Source of the DNA: Begonia masoniana
Taxonomy: Eukaryota; Streptophyta; Magnoliopsida; Cucurbitales; Begoniaceae
Reading direction: 5' to 3'
Assembly: GCA_022432975.1 (NCBI GenBank)
Contig: CM039508.1
Span: 44,853,646 to 44,917,645, forward strand
Length of the DNA stretch: 64,000 bases
Below, piece by piece: positions 31,242 to 41,850 of the stretch (position 1 is its first letter; every line of letters begins with the position of its first letter). The notes beneath the pieces were generated by a model. The model was given only the letters and a program-made list of their open reading frames with translations. It had not been told where the DNA came from and did no database searches. The translations under genes were made by a program, and so were the position numbers.

Positions 31242-34200
31242 ATGGAAACGAGGGTTTCTCTTTCAGTCGTCGTCGTCTGCGTTGCTTTGGCAGCCACACT
31301 GAGATTGGTATGGAGGATGGCGAACTGGGCATGGCTGAAACCCAAGAAGCTAGAGAGATATCTGAGGAAGCAAGGATTGACCGGAAAGCCTTATCGGATT
31401 TTGTTCGGAGATTTGAGGGAGGAGACAAAGATGAGAGAGGAAGCCAAGTCTCAGCCGATCAACTTCTCAAACGATATTTTAGCTCGAGTTCTTCCTCTGC
31501 ACCACCAGATGCTCAAAACCCACGGTTTGTTTTATCAAAAGCTGACTCATTTTTTTTATGTAAAATCTGTTTGGTTACCCAGAAAATATGCGGGAGAGTG
31601 CAGGGAAAAACTTTTTCATGTGGGTTGGACCGAAACCCAGAGTAAATATCACAGACCCAAATCAGATAAAGGCAATATTTTCCAACGTGAACGAGTTCGA
31701 GAAAGAAGATCCTCATCCCCAACTTGTATTGCTCGCTCCTGGTCTTGTCACTTATGGTGGAGCCAAATGGGCTAAACACAGAAAAATCATCAATCCCGCC
31801 TTCCATTCCGAAAAATTGAAGGTCATATTCATGGTTTTTCAGAATTTGGTTGTTAGGCCTCTTTAGAAATATATAATAAGGCACGTAAACGTGGAGTTAA
31901 TATGTTAGGAAAATTACTGATTATGACAGTAAAATATACATTTTTTTTACGTGAAACCTTAAAGTATCAAAATTAACAATCCAAACTTTAAACTATCAAA
32001 AAATAAACAAAACAAACTCTACCGTCCGTCTGATCTGCGTCTGGTATCCATTTTGGCCGTATATCGGACGGACGGAAAATAATAGCGTACATCCATTTTA
32101 AATCTTTTGTCGTATACAGGTCGGACGTTTCAAAATAGAGACCGTCCGATACATATTACAGACTGACACATGAAAAGTTCGTCCGTCCGTACGTAAGTTT
32201 TGTCGTGGCAGTTGACGCGCGGATCAGACGGACTCTGTATTTAAGCGTCCATCCGTTATTCTGTATGTCCGTCCGTTATTTTTAAGGCGTTCTAAATTAG
32301 AGCGAAAATGAACGGACGCTTAAATACAGCGTTTATTTATATCGAATCAGAGGCTGGAATCTGACATTTCACCGCGTCAAAAAACAATTTTCTCTCGACT
32401 CTCTTGCGAATTTTTGCATATTTGCGACCGAAAAACACTTAAGATAATAGCTTTCTCCATTCTGATTGATTTAGTTCAATTTTTATCGTAAATAACTAAC
32501 AAATCCGTGCGCTATTTGAAACTGTACATTAGGGCTATTAACCGGACGGACGCTCTGAAATACCGGACTCACTAAAATAGCGTCTGTCCGGTAAACAGCC
32601 CTGAAGACTGTTTCAAATAGGCTAGAAATTGCGAGTTATTTGAGGCTAATTTCAAAAATTCCCAAATTACAGAATATACTGAAATGGCAGACAGAGACAG
32701 ATTGACTGTTAGACGAAAGTTTGCCCTGAGTCATGCACCTTCAACTTCACAAGTTGGACCCTCAAACTAGCTAGAGAGGCCGCCGCCACCTCCATCGCGA
32801 TCAGATTTTTTGTCGACTGAATTTCGCAACCAGCATTTTCGAGAGCAGTTCGACTTGGATTTGTTACATCTCCAAGTTACGTTGTCGAAGACTGTGGACT
32901 TTACAGTCTGGGAGTCCTTGCAGATCAAGGAGATATTCGACAGATTCAGCCTCCAAGGGGTGTATAGTCTGCGGGGCAAAAGCTATAACAGAATTGTTCG
33001 CCTATTCTATGCGAACATAAGCTGGACCGGGAGGTCTAGAATTATAAAGACCTACATATTGGGTAAAGAGATTCTCATTACTCCGGAGAAGGTCAATCGA
33101 TTGATCGGGTTTGTCGCAGAAGGGGTGGAGAGATACTACAATGCCCAACGGAAGTGTCCCATCCTTGGAACAGTCGAGGAAACAGAGTTCATTAGGAAAA
33201 TTCATCAGAACTCTGACATTGTGCATTTGATTAAGCCAAGAGCTAAAGACTTGAATGTAAAAGCTCGCGTTGTCCACAACCTATTGTCACACAACGTTCT
33301 ACCGCGTGTTGGACATAGAGATCGCGTTAGCTACATGTGTCTCTATATCATGGAGAAACTGTACAACGGTATAATGTTCGACCTCGGCTTTGTGATTTTA
33401 AGTCACATGTGTGAGATCAGACATACACGGAACAAGAACCTCTCCTACAGTGTCTTGATTCAGAAAATTATCGAGCATTTTGAGATTTAGTTACCGCTTG
33501 GAGAGCAGCTTATATCACAGCGGGTCGGGAGGCATTTGACAAGTTTCATTTGGTTCGGATGAGCCTCGTTGAAACAGATGGGATGTGGACGTTGATGGGA
33601 GATGAGGGGGATGATATTCATGTAGGGCAACCCACTTATGTATGGCAGCCCACTCATATAGGGCAACCCACGGAGTCTGTTAGGGCGGATATGAAATCTG
33701 TTAGGACGGAGATAGAGTCTCTCTCAAAGAGAGTCTATCAGATCGAAGTGACTCTAACGGAGTCTCAAAGAGAGATGATAGAATACCTCAGAGGGATGAT
33801 GGAGTACCACAAAGGTACGAGACAGATCATCCAGGACTTGGTGGAGGCCAATGACGACGATGCCCATCCGATGTTTATGCCCCTGATGCCGACATTTACC
33901 ACACGACATTGTAGACTTCTTCTTAGAAATTATCGACGTAGAAGGCTCATCGACATCGCGCACTCTTTTCTTTTTCGGCCTACCAGGTCGGGGCCTTCTC
34001 TTGAGTGGAACGATTAGGATCCGATTCTCTAGTTCCAGCCACATTGGTTGACCATTAATGGGACGAATGAAGGGTGAGTACATCTCCAAATATGTATCCC
34101 GATGATAGTATATATGAACAAAATTTTCCACCGGCTCTCTCATGAGATTAATGCATGGAATAACATGAACACATGGGATTCCAGTAAGCTCCCATTTTCG

Positions 34201-37200
34201 ACCTGTGCACACGCCTTCATTCAGGTCAACGGCATATTGTTCGTTGTCATTGCTGACCTCAAACCGTGCATCTCCTGCTAACTCAGCACTCCAACTTTGA
34301 GCTGGCTCTTTGAGATTCTTTAACTTTTTCCTAATCTTAGGACACAAGACATCGTCTGACTTGAGTATCTCTTCGTATTTTTTTACAATGTGAGTCATCA
34401 TGGTCTTTCGAATTATCTCGAACATGGTCAGGATCGGATTGTCCCTGGCCGAAAATATAGCTGAATTGAAATATTCCCTTGTAGTTGCCTTTGCTGCATT
34501 CCACATCGCATCTCTATACGCTATGCTCCAAAATCGTCCTTTGAAGTTTGCATACATATGTTTTTGGCAGAAATGGTGTTCGGCTAAACCAAATGTGTCA
34601 TCCACAGCAGCCAACAACCCCTGAAATTTTAAAGAAAAACAGACTCAGCATAAAACAATATAACTACAACGCCCGAATAATAACAATATTAATAATAATA
34701 TATACCTTTTGTCGATCCGACACAAATGTCCATCATCGTCCACGGTCAATGCCTAAATCATTCTGCAATAACTCTAAAAACCACATCCATGAGTCCTTGC
34801 ATTCTTTCTCCACGTTGGCAATGACAATGAGATATACGTCATTGTTGCCATCAATATTTACGGTCGTGAGTAATTGGCCGGGGCAGAAGCCCTTCAGATG
34901 ACATCCATCTAAACAGATAATAGGTATGTCATGTTCCAGCAAACCTGCCACACAAGCAGCCATACATATGTACACTCTTTCAAATATCATCTTCTCATCT
35001 TGTCCCTCACCCATCACGTAACCATGTATTTTAACTGTACTGCTTGGATTTGATCTGAATATTTCTTCTGAGTACAAACGCAATAGTTTGAATTGTTTTT
35101 CGCCCATTTTGTAATTAAGTTCTTTAGCTTCGCTTCTTCTTCTTCTCGCAAGAGTTGGCTTAATGTTCACCTTATGTTCTTTTCTCACTGTCTCGATAAT
35201 ATCAGGAATGGGCCAGTCAGGTTGACTTTTGAACCTATCCGAATAATATATTGCCAATCAATTTGCCGAAGCGTGTCGATTATCAAGTGTCCTTACACAT
35301 TTGTGATCATTACGGTATGACTTTATTTGGAAGGTCAACTCATTTTGCATGACCGAAACATGCAGATGTCAATTACAATCTACTCCTTGACATTTTGCTG
35401 TGAGTCTCTTCTTCTCACTTTTAACGAATTTGATACCAAATCATTTTTTCAAAGCATAATCTCGTATTTCGTCTCTAATGGCCTTTAAAGAACTATATTG
35501 TCTACCCAAAATAAAATCTCTCAAATTTTTTGCCCTTATTTGTATGCTTTGCGTCTCATCATCATCCGAATTAAACAGTTCTCGAAGCTCATCGTCTAAG
35601 GTTTGCGAGATTGAATGCACCTGTATTTCTCCATCACTCTCTAAGTGATCAAATAGTTGAATATCATCGTATATGAGACCGTACTCCTCCATATACCACT
35701 CGATGTTAGCTTGCTCATCTGCATCAACCAATCTTTCAGCCATTTACGACGATTATCTGCAAAAAAAATCAAAAATTTTATTCAAGATAAACAATAGCCT
35801 ATCAATTGAATAAAAAAATTTTTTTGCCGATAAGATAAATCTAAATTGAAGCTCAATTTTAGCCTATCAATTGAACAATACAACAATAACGATCAGAATA
35901 AATAAAGAAAATCAGAGGAAAACAATCTCAATTCAGCAAAAATGAAGAACGAACGAACGCTCTTTCAATGCGTCAGTCCGTTATACAAGCTGGAAGACAG
36001 ACAATTTACAAAATCCGAGTTATTTACGATAAAAATTGAACTAAATTAATCAAAATGAAAAAGGCTATTACCTGTAGCGTTTTTCGGTCGCAAATCTGCA
36101 AAAAATTTGCAAGAGGGTCGAGAGAAAATCATTTTTTAGCGCGGTGAAATGTTTAATTTCAGACTTTGGTTCGTTATAAATGGCGAGAACGGACGGACGC
36201 TGTATTTAAGCGTCTGTCTGTTTTCGCCCTAATTTAGAACGTCTGTCCGTTTGTATAAAACGCCTTACAAATAACGGACGGACATACAGAATAACGGACG
36301 AACTTTTCGTGTGTCCGTCTGTAATATGTACCGGACGGTCTCTATTTTGAAACGATCGTCCGGTATACAGCAAAAGATTTAAAATGGACGGACGCTATTG
36401 TTTTTCGTCCGTCCGATATACGGTAAAAATGAATACCGGACGCAGATCAGACGGACAGTAGGGTCTGTTTTGTTATGTTTTTTGATAGTTTAAGGTTTGA
36501 ATGGTAAAATTTGATACTTTAAAATTTCACATGAAAAAACGTATACTTCGCGGTCATAATTGATAATTTTCCTAAAAAATAATCACTTATTGATTCGTAG
36601 TTCATAAGATCATGTTAGAAATCAAACAATAAATTAAAAAAAAATACAAAAAATTGAACGCCCATATTTACGTAGAAAAATTATTATTTAAAAAAAAAAA
36701 AGTTTTGGCATTTTTACCATTTTTGCGATTATAACTTATATTAATTTACAAAGAAAAACATAACTCTAAAGGATATTTGTACTACAAGCTCATGGTCCGG
36801 CCTAACTAAAATTCGAGTTACCGAAATCAAACAGATTAGAAGTGTATTTTTGTTAATCCATTCAAACTCTATATAAATTTTCTATTTTTTTGAGATCTTT
36901 GCGTAGATTATGTTGCCGGCCTTCCATCAAAGTTGTAGTGACATGATCAGTGAATGGGAGAAGCTAATCTTTGCACAAGATAAAGGTTGTGAGTTAGATG
37001 TATGGCCCTCTGTGCAAGTTCTTTCTAGAGACGCCATTTCTCGAACTGCATTCGGAAGCAGCCACAAAGAAGGAGAAAGGATATTCGACCTCCAAAGTGA
37101 GCTAGCCGGACTCATAACTCTCACTCTGCAAGCAGGTTATATCCCGGGATGGAGGTAATGAGGTTAAATTTAAAATTCAAACTCAAATGAAGAGTTCTCT

Positions 37201-38783
37201 GCTTAATCCATTGACAAACGTGTTAGCGTTCTATTTGTTCATCCATTGAAGCCTTTAAATTTTTAGTGTCTTCTTTGAGTTTGAATGTTGTGATACTGAT
37301 TGTTTGATCCCGTGATCATAACCCTGAACAAACGAGTTATAAGTTGGGCTTCAATTATGTTCATCATCAAACTAAATCCTAGACATCGGGTCTCTATAAA
37401 TTAAATTTTGTTACTTTATCATATGTTCAAGATCACCTCAATACACTTGACTTTATGGCAATCAATATATAATTATTATTGGTGATACGAGTCAACTATA
37501 TAATTGTTAAATTATATCCAACAAATAATAGACATGCGTCGAACACCTCTCTAAGTATGTCGGACGATTGCTGGCATTTGCAATTGAAATGAAGTTTATG
37601 TGTTGTATCGATATTGCTTTGTAGATTCAATTATCATCGATATTTTCAATAGTTGGTTCATCCTTCATGTTCTTTATTGCAATGGGTGCAGATTTCTACC
37701 AACCAAATTGAACAAAAGGATAAAAGAAATCAACCGAGAAATCCAAAATCTACTAATCGGCCTCGTAAAAAGAAGAGAGAAGGCGATGAAAGCAGGAGAA
37801 ACAACCGGAGACGACTTATTAAGCATCCTCATAGAATCAAATTCAAAGGAAATCAAACAACATGAAGATGATGAGAGGCTCGGGATGAGCATTCAAGACG
37901 TGATCGACGAGTGCAAGCTGTTTTACTTGGCTGGCCAAGAGACAACTTCAACTCTCATTGTTTGGGCAATCATCTTATTGAGCGTGCATCAAGAATGGCA
38001 GGACAAAGCAAGAGCAGAAGTCATGCAAGTCTTCGGTCACAACGAGCTCGATTTTGACGGTTTAGGTCACTTAAAAACGGTGAGTTTTTGCTCTCTTCTG
38101 CTCAAATTTAAGGTTTTTTTTAGTAGTTAGTTTTATCTTCTAACTTTACGTTATAATCTTACGTCATAATGTGACATTTGTGTCTGTCGCTCATTAATTA
38201 GTAAAATATTCAAAAAAAATTATAAATATTTAAAATAAAATATTAATTATATCAATTAATAAATATCATTTTATGGTTTAATTTGGCTCGAAAATGTACT
38301 TATGTGAACTATTGTTTGAAGCTATAAGTTGATTTTTAATAACAGGTGACGATGATTCTATACGAAGTTCTTAGGTTATATCCTCCTGCCACAATGCTGA
38401 CTAGAAAAGTCGATAAGGAAACTAGACTCGGGAGCGTATCGCTTCCACCGGGTGTATTAGTTTCGATACCTACTCTTATGGTCCACCATGATCAAGAATT
38501 ATGGGGAGACGATGCCAAAGATTTCAAACCTGAGAGGTTTTCTGAGGGCATTTTCAAGGCTACAAAAGGTCAGACCACATTTTTTCCATTTGGGTCGGGT
38601 CCTCGGATATGTATTGGTCAGAATTTCGCAATGATTGAAGCGAAGATGGCTATGTCAATGATTCTGCAACGCTTCTCGTTCGAGCTTTCGCCGTCTTATG
38701 CACATGCACCATGCGTTGTGGTTACTCTTAAACCTCAGCATGGTGCTCATATTATCTTGAAGAAACTCTTGCTAAAAAGTTAG
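31242..38783 (+). CDS. Cytochrome P450, CYP72A-type, five exons
   Basis: Exons 31242-31524, 31604-31821, 36907-37154, 37692-38079 and 38346-38783 join, with GT/AG at every intron, to a 525-codon frame (524 residues), the usual CYP72 length. Residues about 4-28 form a hydrophobic ER-membrane anchor. Next come [16 protein letters not shown] and the exon 2 motif [14 protein letters not shown] (C helix). The I-helix motif is AGQETTS at 330-336, ExxR at 386-389 (EVLR), PERF at 441-444 and the haem loop [10 protein letters not shown] with Cys468. All catalytic signatures are present, so it is probably a functional monooxygenase using electrons from cytochrome P450 reductase. CYP72A enzymes oxidise iridoids, triterpenoids or gibberellins; the substrate here cannot be read from sequence. 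Intron 2 (31822-36906) is 5085 bp because it contains a Mutator-like element. I chose the ATG at 31242 because the protein starts there in the family. Confidence 0.93.
31906..32510. repeat. MULE left terminal inverted repeat, CGGACGGAC-rich
   Basis: Matches the reverse complement of 36015-36574 over roughly 560-600 bp. The outer part is AT-rich (tttgatagtttaa-like words), the middle contains many cggacggac / gtccgtccg words, and the inner part shares gcgaatttttgca-like and gtaaataact words. Long inverted repeats of this size are characteristic of TIR-MULEs. Confidence 0.85.
32684..34017 (+). pseudogene. Accessory ORF of the MULE, similar to putative plant transposon proteins
   Basis: A frame beginning at the ATG at 32684 is interrupted by TAG at 32768-32770, then stays open to TAG at 33488. 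After a frameshift near 33488, coding continues from about 33490 ([19 protein letters not shown]) to 34017. The first part contains [10 protein letters not shown] and [18 protein letters not shown], resembling the domain in plant proteins annotated as 'putative plant transposon protein' and in Athila ORF1-like products. The second part has a heptad-like helical stretch ([19 protein letters not shown]). Its function is unknown. It runs towards the transposase gene and the two 3' ends overlap near 33754-34017. The assignment to that family is from memory of its motif pattern. Confidence 0.6.
33750..35743 (-). pseudogene. MuDR-type MULE transposase, decayed
   Basis: Starts at the ATG at 35743 (minus). 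Segments: acidic N-terminus; the MULE DNA-binding domain with [15 protein letters not shown] and [10 protein letters not shown] (about 35340-35250); the transposase core with [11 protein letters not shown] (first catalytic Asp, about 34900) and [10 protein letters not shown] (second Asp, about 34715); an 85-bp intron at about 34621-34705 with GT/AG ends; [17 protein letters not shown]; and a SWIM-type zinc finger with [16 protein letters not shown], where the usual CxC is CxG. A C-terminal CGKCRHQGH knuckle follows. In-frame stops occur at 35438-35440, at about 35258 (TGA in place of Trp) and at about 34730. The catalytic motifs are recognisable but the protein cannot be made. Confidence 0.88.
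36015..36574. repeat. MULE right terminal inverted repeat
   Basis: Reverse complement of the left repeat, ending gataattttcctaa. It shows the same order of modules: inner acgataaaaattgaac and gcggtgaaatg, a middle zone of acggacggac words, and an outer tttgatagtttaaggttt. The two repeats differ by scattered substitutions and small indels, so the element is not very recent. Confidence 0.85.
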
Positions 38784-40683
38784 CCTCTTGGAAAGATTTA
38801 CATCTCAATACTTCTATATTTAGAATAATGAAGTTGACAATGGTTGAACAAGCATATATATTACCGTATAGATATTGCTGTCTTGAAAGATAAAATCAAG
38901 AACAAGTTGGTGAAAAAATGATCAGTTTGGTTCAGTTTTACCAACTATTAAACCGAACTGACCCGCATTTTCGACCACATCTAGGTTGGTATATTACATT
39001 GATTCCACACAATGTTTTACAAAGAATGTTTTACAAATCAGGAAGCAAGAATTAGAAAATAAATGCAGAATTACTGGTAACAGAGAAATTTATACAGAGT
39101 TCTCAGACAAACCGAATGGCAGCTTCGTTTTCAAAGTTTATTGCCATAACAGAGTCATACTGAGTTACTTCGGCGTTACCAATCTTTCTTCCTAGCCAAA
39201 AACATCCAGTCCTAAACAGATACAGTTATACAGACAAGACAAACCGATTGGCACCCTTGTTTTTAGAAGCTTCCTTTTTTTAACCCATGACTCTGCTGTT
39301 ATGAATTAACCATGATTCTTACCTCCACACTACATGGCTAATCTTCAAGTTAGTTAATTATGCATCTATATTAACCAATTAACAGATCAGCTGGTAATGT
39401 AGTTCACGGCTATAGTTAATTCATTCAAGAATAAAAGATCAACGAAATTGCAAATCTAAAATGTGCACGATCACCCATTTTCATTTCTTAGTTTATTTCT
39501 TTGAATGAATCCATATATTTTTTAGTGTGTTTAACTTCTAAAGTCAAGTGCAAATCTCACCCTAACTAGTGCACAACGGTAGAAAAACAACTTACGCAAT
39601 CAATTCACTCTCAAAGATTCAAATTTTGAACCGTAGAGGCTTCCAAGAGAAGCAAATCAGGAACCAAAAAATGAGGGAGGTTTAATTTTGGGCAGTTCCC
39701 TGAATTGAATCAGGAGGGAGACAACATGTAAAACCTTGAGGCCGCACTGCCAGAAAATCTTGACCGGGTGAAATTGAGTTCTCATAAACGCAATCTGCAA
39801 ATCTGAGAACCCATTGGATCGGCCGTTTCAACTTTCGATGTAGAAAACAAGGAGTCAAAAACAATAATCAAATTGAGGAGAAATGTACAACAACTGCCTT
39901 CCCTACGATTTCTGATAATCGATTCGAAAAACTCATGCAGAACCGACGATGGAAGAAAGCGATTGCAGAGTTTAATGTATGCCCACGACGGAACGCCGGC
40001 GCCATCGTAGAATATACAAGACACCCCTTCTCTCAATGGCAATGACCCTCAACCCTAGCTCGGTTGCAATTAAAAAAAAAAAAAAAAAGTCCTTTTAAAT
40101 GACTATTATACCCTCAACTTGCAGTATCTTTTGCATTTAATTTTGGGTAATTAAAGTATAAACCTTTAAACTAAGAGGACATTAATAAACTCGGCGTTAA
40201 ACAATATTCGTTAATAAAATCACTGTTAAACTATATTTTTGTTAATAAAAAAAACCCTTTGTTCTTCGACGAACAGGTTCCCGCTCTCAAAATTGTTCTC
40301 TGTAACAAGAGCAAGTGGGAGCCCGCTCTCGAAGAACGGGATCACGTTCTAAGAATTATTCACTGGAGCAGGATTCTGCTCTTAAACAGTGGGATCCGAC
40401 TTTAGAATTGAGAGCGGTATTTCGTTTTTAAACAACAAACTTCAGCTCCAAAATATTAGTGAATATCTCAGAAAACATACAAAACGATAACAATTTTTTT
40501 TGAAATTTTTACCACATGTCTACCATATCCTCCTTTTTTACAAAATAATTTATTAAAATTATGTATGTTATCTAAAAATTATAAACTTTCACAATAAACT
40601 CTTCTTATACTTCACATTAGAGTTCCAAAATAGAAATAAAAAAGAATCTACTATATGCATTTATCCCGATCTATTGTTAAAAG
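38784..40683. other. P450 3' flank and intergenic DNA
   Basis: No gene supported. The P450 3' UTR presumably lies in the first few hundred bases, but I could not fix a polyadenylation site. A minus-strand open frame at 39782-40042 (86 codons, with a downstream extension broken by stops) resembles no family I recognise. A poly-A run lies at about 40071-40089, and 40270-40430 has repeated cccgctct/gagcggg words able to form short hairpins. Confidence 0.5.
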
Positions 40684-41369
40684 TGTAACGACCCATTTTC
40701 CCAATAAGATATTGTCTGCTCCGGAGATTGAACCGTAACCCAAAACACATCTTACTAACTTGGGAGGGTTTCCTTACATATGTTTCATTTCTATATACCA
40801 CCCCAAGCGATGTGGGATTGCTGTAACGACCCTCCGGCTCCCCCGGAACAGGCCGTGCGATCCCTCCGGCTCACCCGGATCAGGCCCCGCCACGTGGCTT
40901 CAGCCCGACGGCACCACGTGTCAACACACTCACCCCCCCTTCGGGGGCCCAACGTCCTCGTTGGCCACATTTTCGGTTGGGTACAGGCTTTGATACCATT
41001 TGTAACGACTCATTTTCCCAATAAGATATTGTCCGCTTTGGGGATTGGGCCGTAACCCAATATCCTCCCCTCACGGCTCTGTTTGGCGAGGACTTCTCAG
41101 TCGGTCACCCAACCTGGTACTACTTTCGCTGAAGCACTTTTAACTTCAGAGTTCTTATGGGATCCGTTGCCAATTGTGCTCCAAAATGCGTCTTACTATC
41201 TTGGGAGGGTTTCCTTACATATGTTTCATTTTCATATACCACCCCAAGCGATGTGGGATTGCTGTAACGACCCTTCGACTCACCCGGAACAGGTCGTGTG
41301 GTCCCTCCGGCTCACCCGGATCAGGCCCCGCCACGTGGCTTCAGCCCGACAGCACCACGTGTCATCACA
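40684..41369 (-). mobile_element. Cassandra-like TRIM retrotransposon (686 bp)
   Basis: A terminal-repeat retrotransposon in miniature read on the minus strand. The 5' LTR (41001-41369) and 3' LTR (40684-40928) both start TGTG(A/T)TGACACGTGG and end GTCGTTACA. The 72-bp interior carries a primer-binding site AATGGTATCAAAGCC next to the 5' LTR and a purine-rich tract with GAAGGGGGGGTGAG next to the 3' LTR. The flanks share aaaag (40679-40683 and 41370-41374). It has no coding capacity and depends on other elements for mobility. Small plus-strand frames over this interval are not genes. Confidence 0.88.
41087..41165 (-). other. 5S rRNA-like segment with internal promoter boxes in the TRIM LTR
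   Basis: On the minus strand 79 bp resemble the 3' two thirds of plant 5S rRNA: GGATCCCATAAGAACTC at the start, GAAGTTAAAAGTGCTT over the A box, GTAGTACCAGG over the intermediate element, GTTGGGTGACC over the C box and GAAGTCCTCG at the end. This is the hallmark of Cassandra TRIMs, where it can supply an RNA polymerase III promoter. It is not a functional 5S gene: it lacks the 5' third and has many substitutions. Confidence 0.85.
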
Positions 41370-41420
41370 AAAAGATAGTATATTGTGAAAGTTTAACAGA
41401 AAAAGGGAGCTCAAATTGCA

Positions 41421-41850
41421 GGTACAAGATGAAGATGTGATATTCAAGGTGTATAAATCAATGAATTACCCAATAGCTAGCGATGACATATTTCAGGTGA
41501 AACTCCTTGACACCATAACATGGGAAGTTTCACTTTAACAACGAGACCCTTTTGACCCTAATGGGAGTAAATACTTTGAAAGTTTGGGGGAATTACCATT
41601 ACGGGTCCTATCATCTATTAAAAGTCCTTCTAAACGTGAGCTTCAGGCTCTACCTTCGCACCAGCGCTGTGCATTATGTGGTCATAAAAGTTTAATGGAG
41701 AAAAATCATCTATCACATGTAGAGATTCAAGCTCATGCACAAAACATTGATGAGCCAATTGAGGATAATTTTCCAGACAAAGAGCTTCTGGTGATTGATA
41801 AGTTAGTAAACGGAAAAAGGGCGAAGCCGTATTTTAATGGAATTTTTTAG
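41421..41850 (+). pseudogene. Fragments of a Tat/Athila-like Gypsy polyprotein
   Basis: Short recognisable pieces of a Gypsy pol: FKVYKSMNYPIASDDIFQVK, after a stop RDPFDPNGSKYFESLG, then KRELQALPSHQRCALCGHKS (resembling the protease-RT junction), PDKELLVIDKLVNGKR and finally KPYFNGIF with a stop (resembling the polyprotein end). Such pieces are far apart in an intact element, so large internal deletions have joined them. Just downstream, gtgggaggcaacccacc (about 41934-41950) is typical of the untranslated 3' part of such elements. It belongs with LTR X2. Confidence 0.6.

Larger units (their letters stand above)
31906..36574 (-). mobile_element. Mutator-like element (MULE) inside P450 intron 2
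   Basis: About 4.7 kb bounded by long terminal inverted repeats starting ttaggaaaatta: left about 31906-32510, right about 36015-36574. Inside are a decayed MuDR-type transposase on the minus strand and a second decayed ORF on the plus strand, arranged convergently. The 9-bp target duplication expected for MULEs is not clear, so the exact ends are uncertain by a few bases. It accounts for nearly all of the P450 intron. Loss of both reading frames means it is no longer autonomous. Confidence 0.85.

Noticed and set aside
39782..40042. Possible small gene on the minus strand after the P450
   Set aside because: 86 codons without a recognisable domain, with stops just downstream and a poly-A run close to the start. 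It could be a first exon, but nothing supports that.
41087..41165. A 5S rRNA gene on the minus strand
   Set aside because: Only the 3' two thirds match, with many substitutions, and the segment lies inside a TRIM LTR with its own target duplication.
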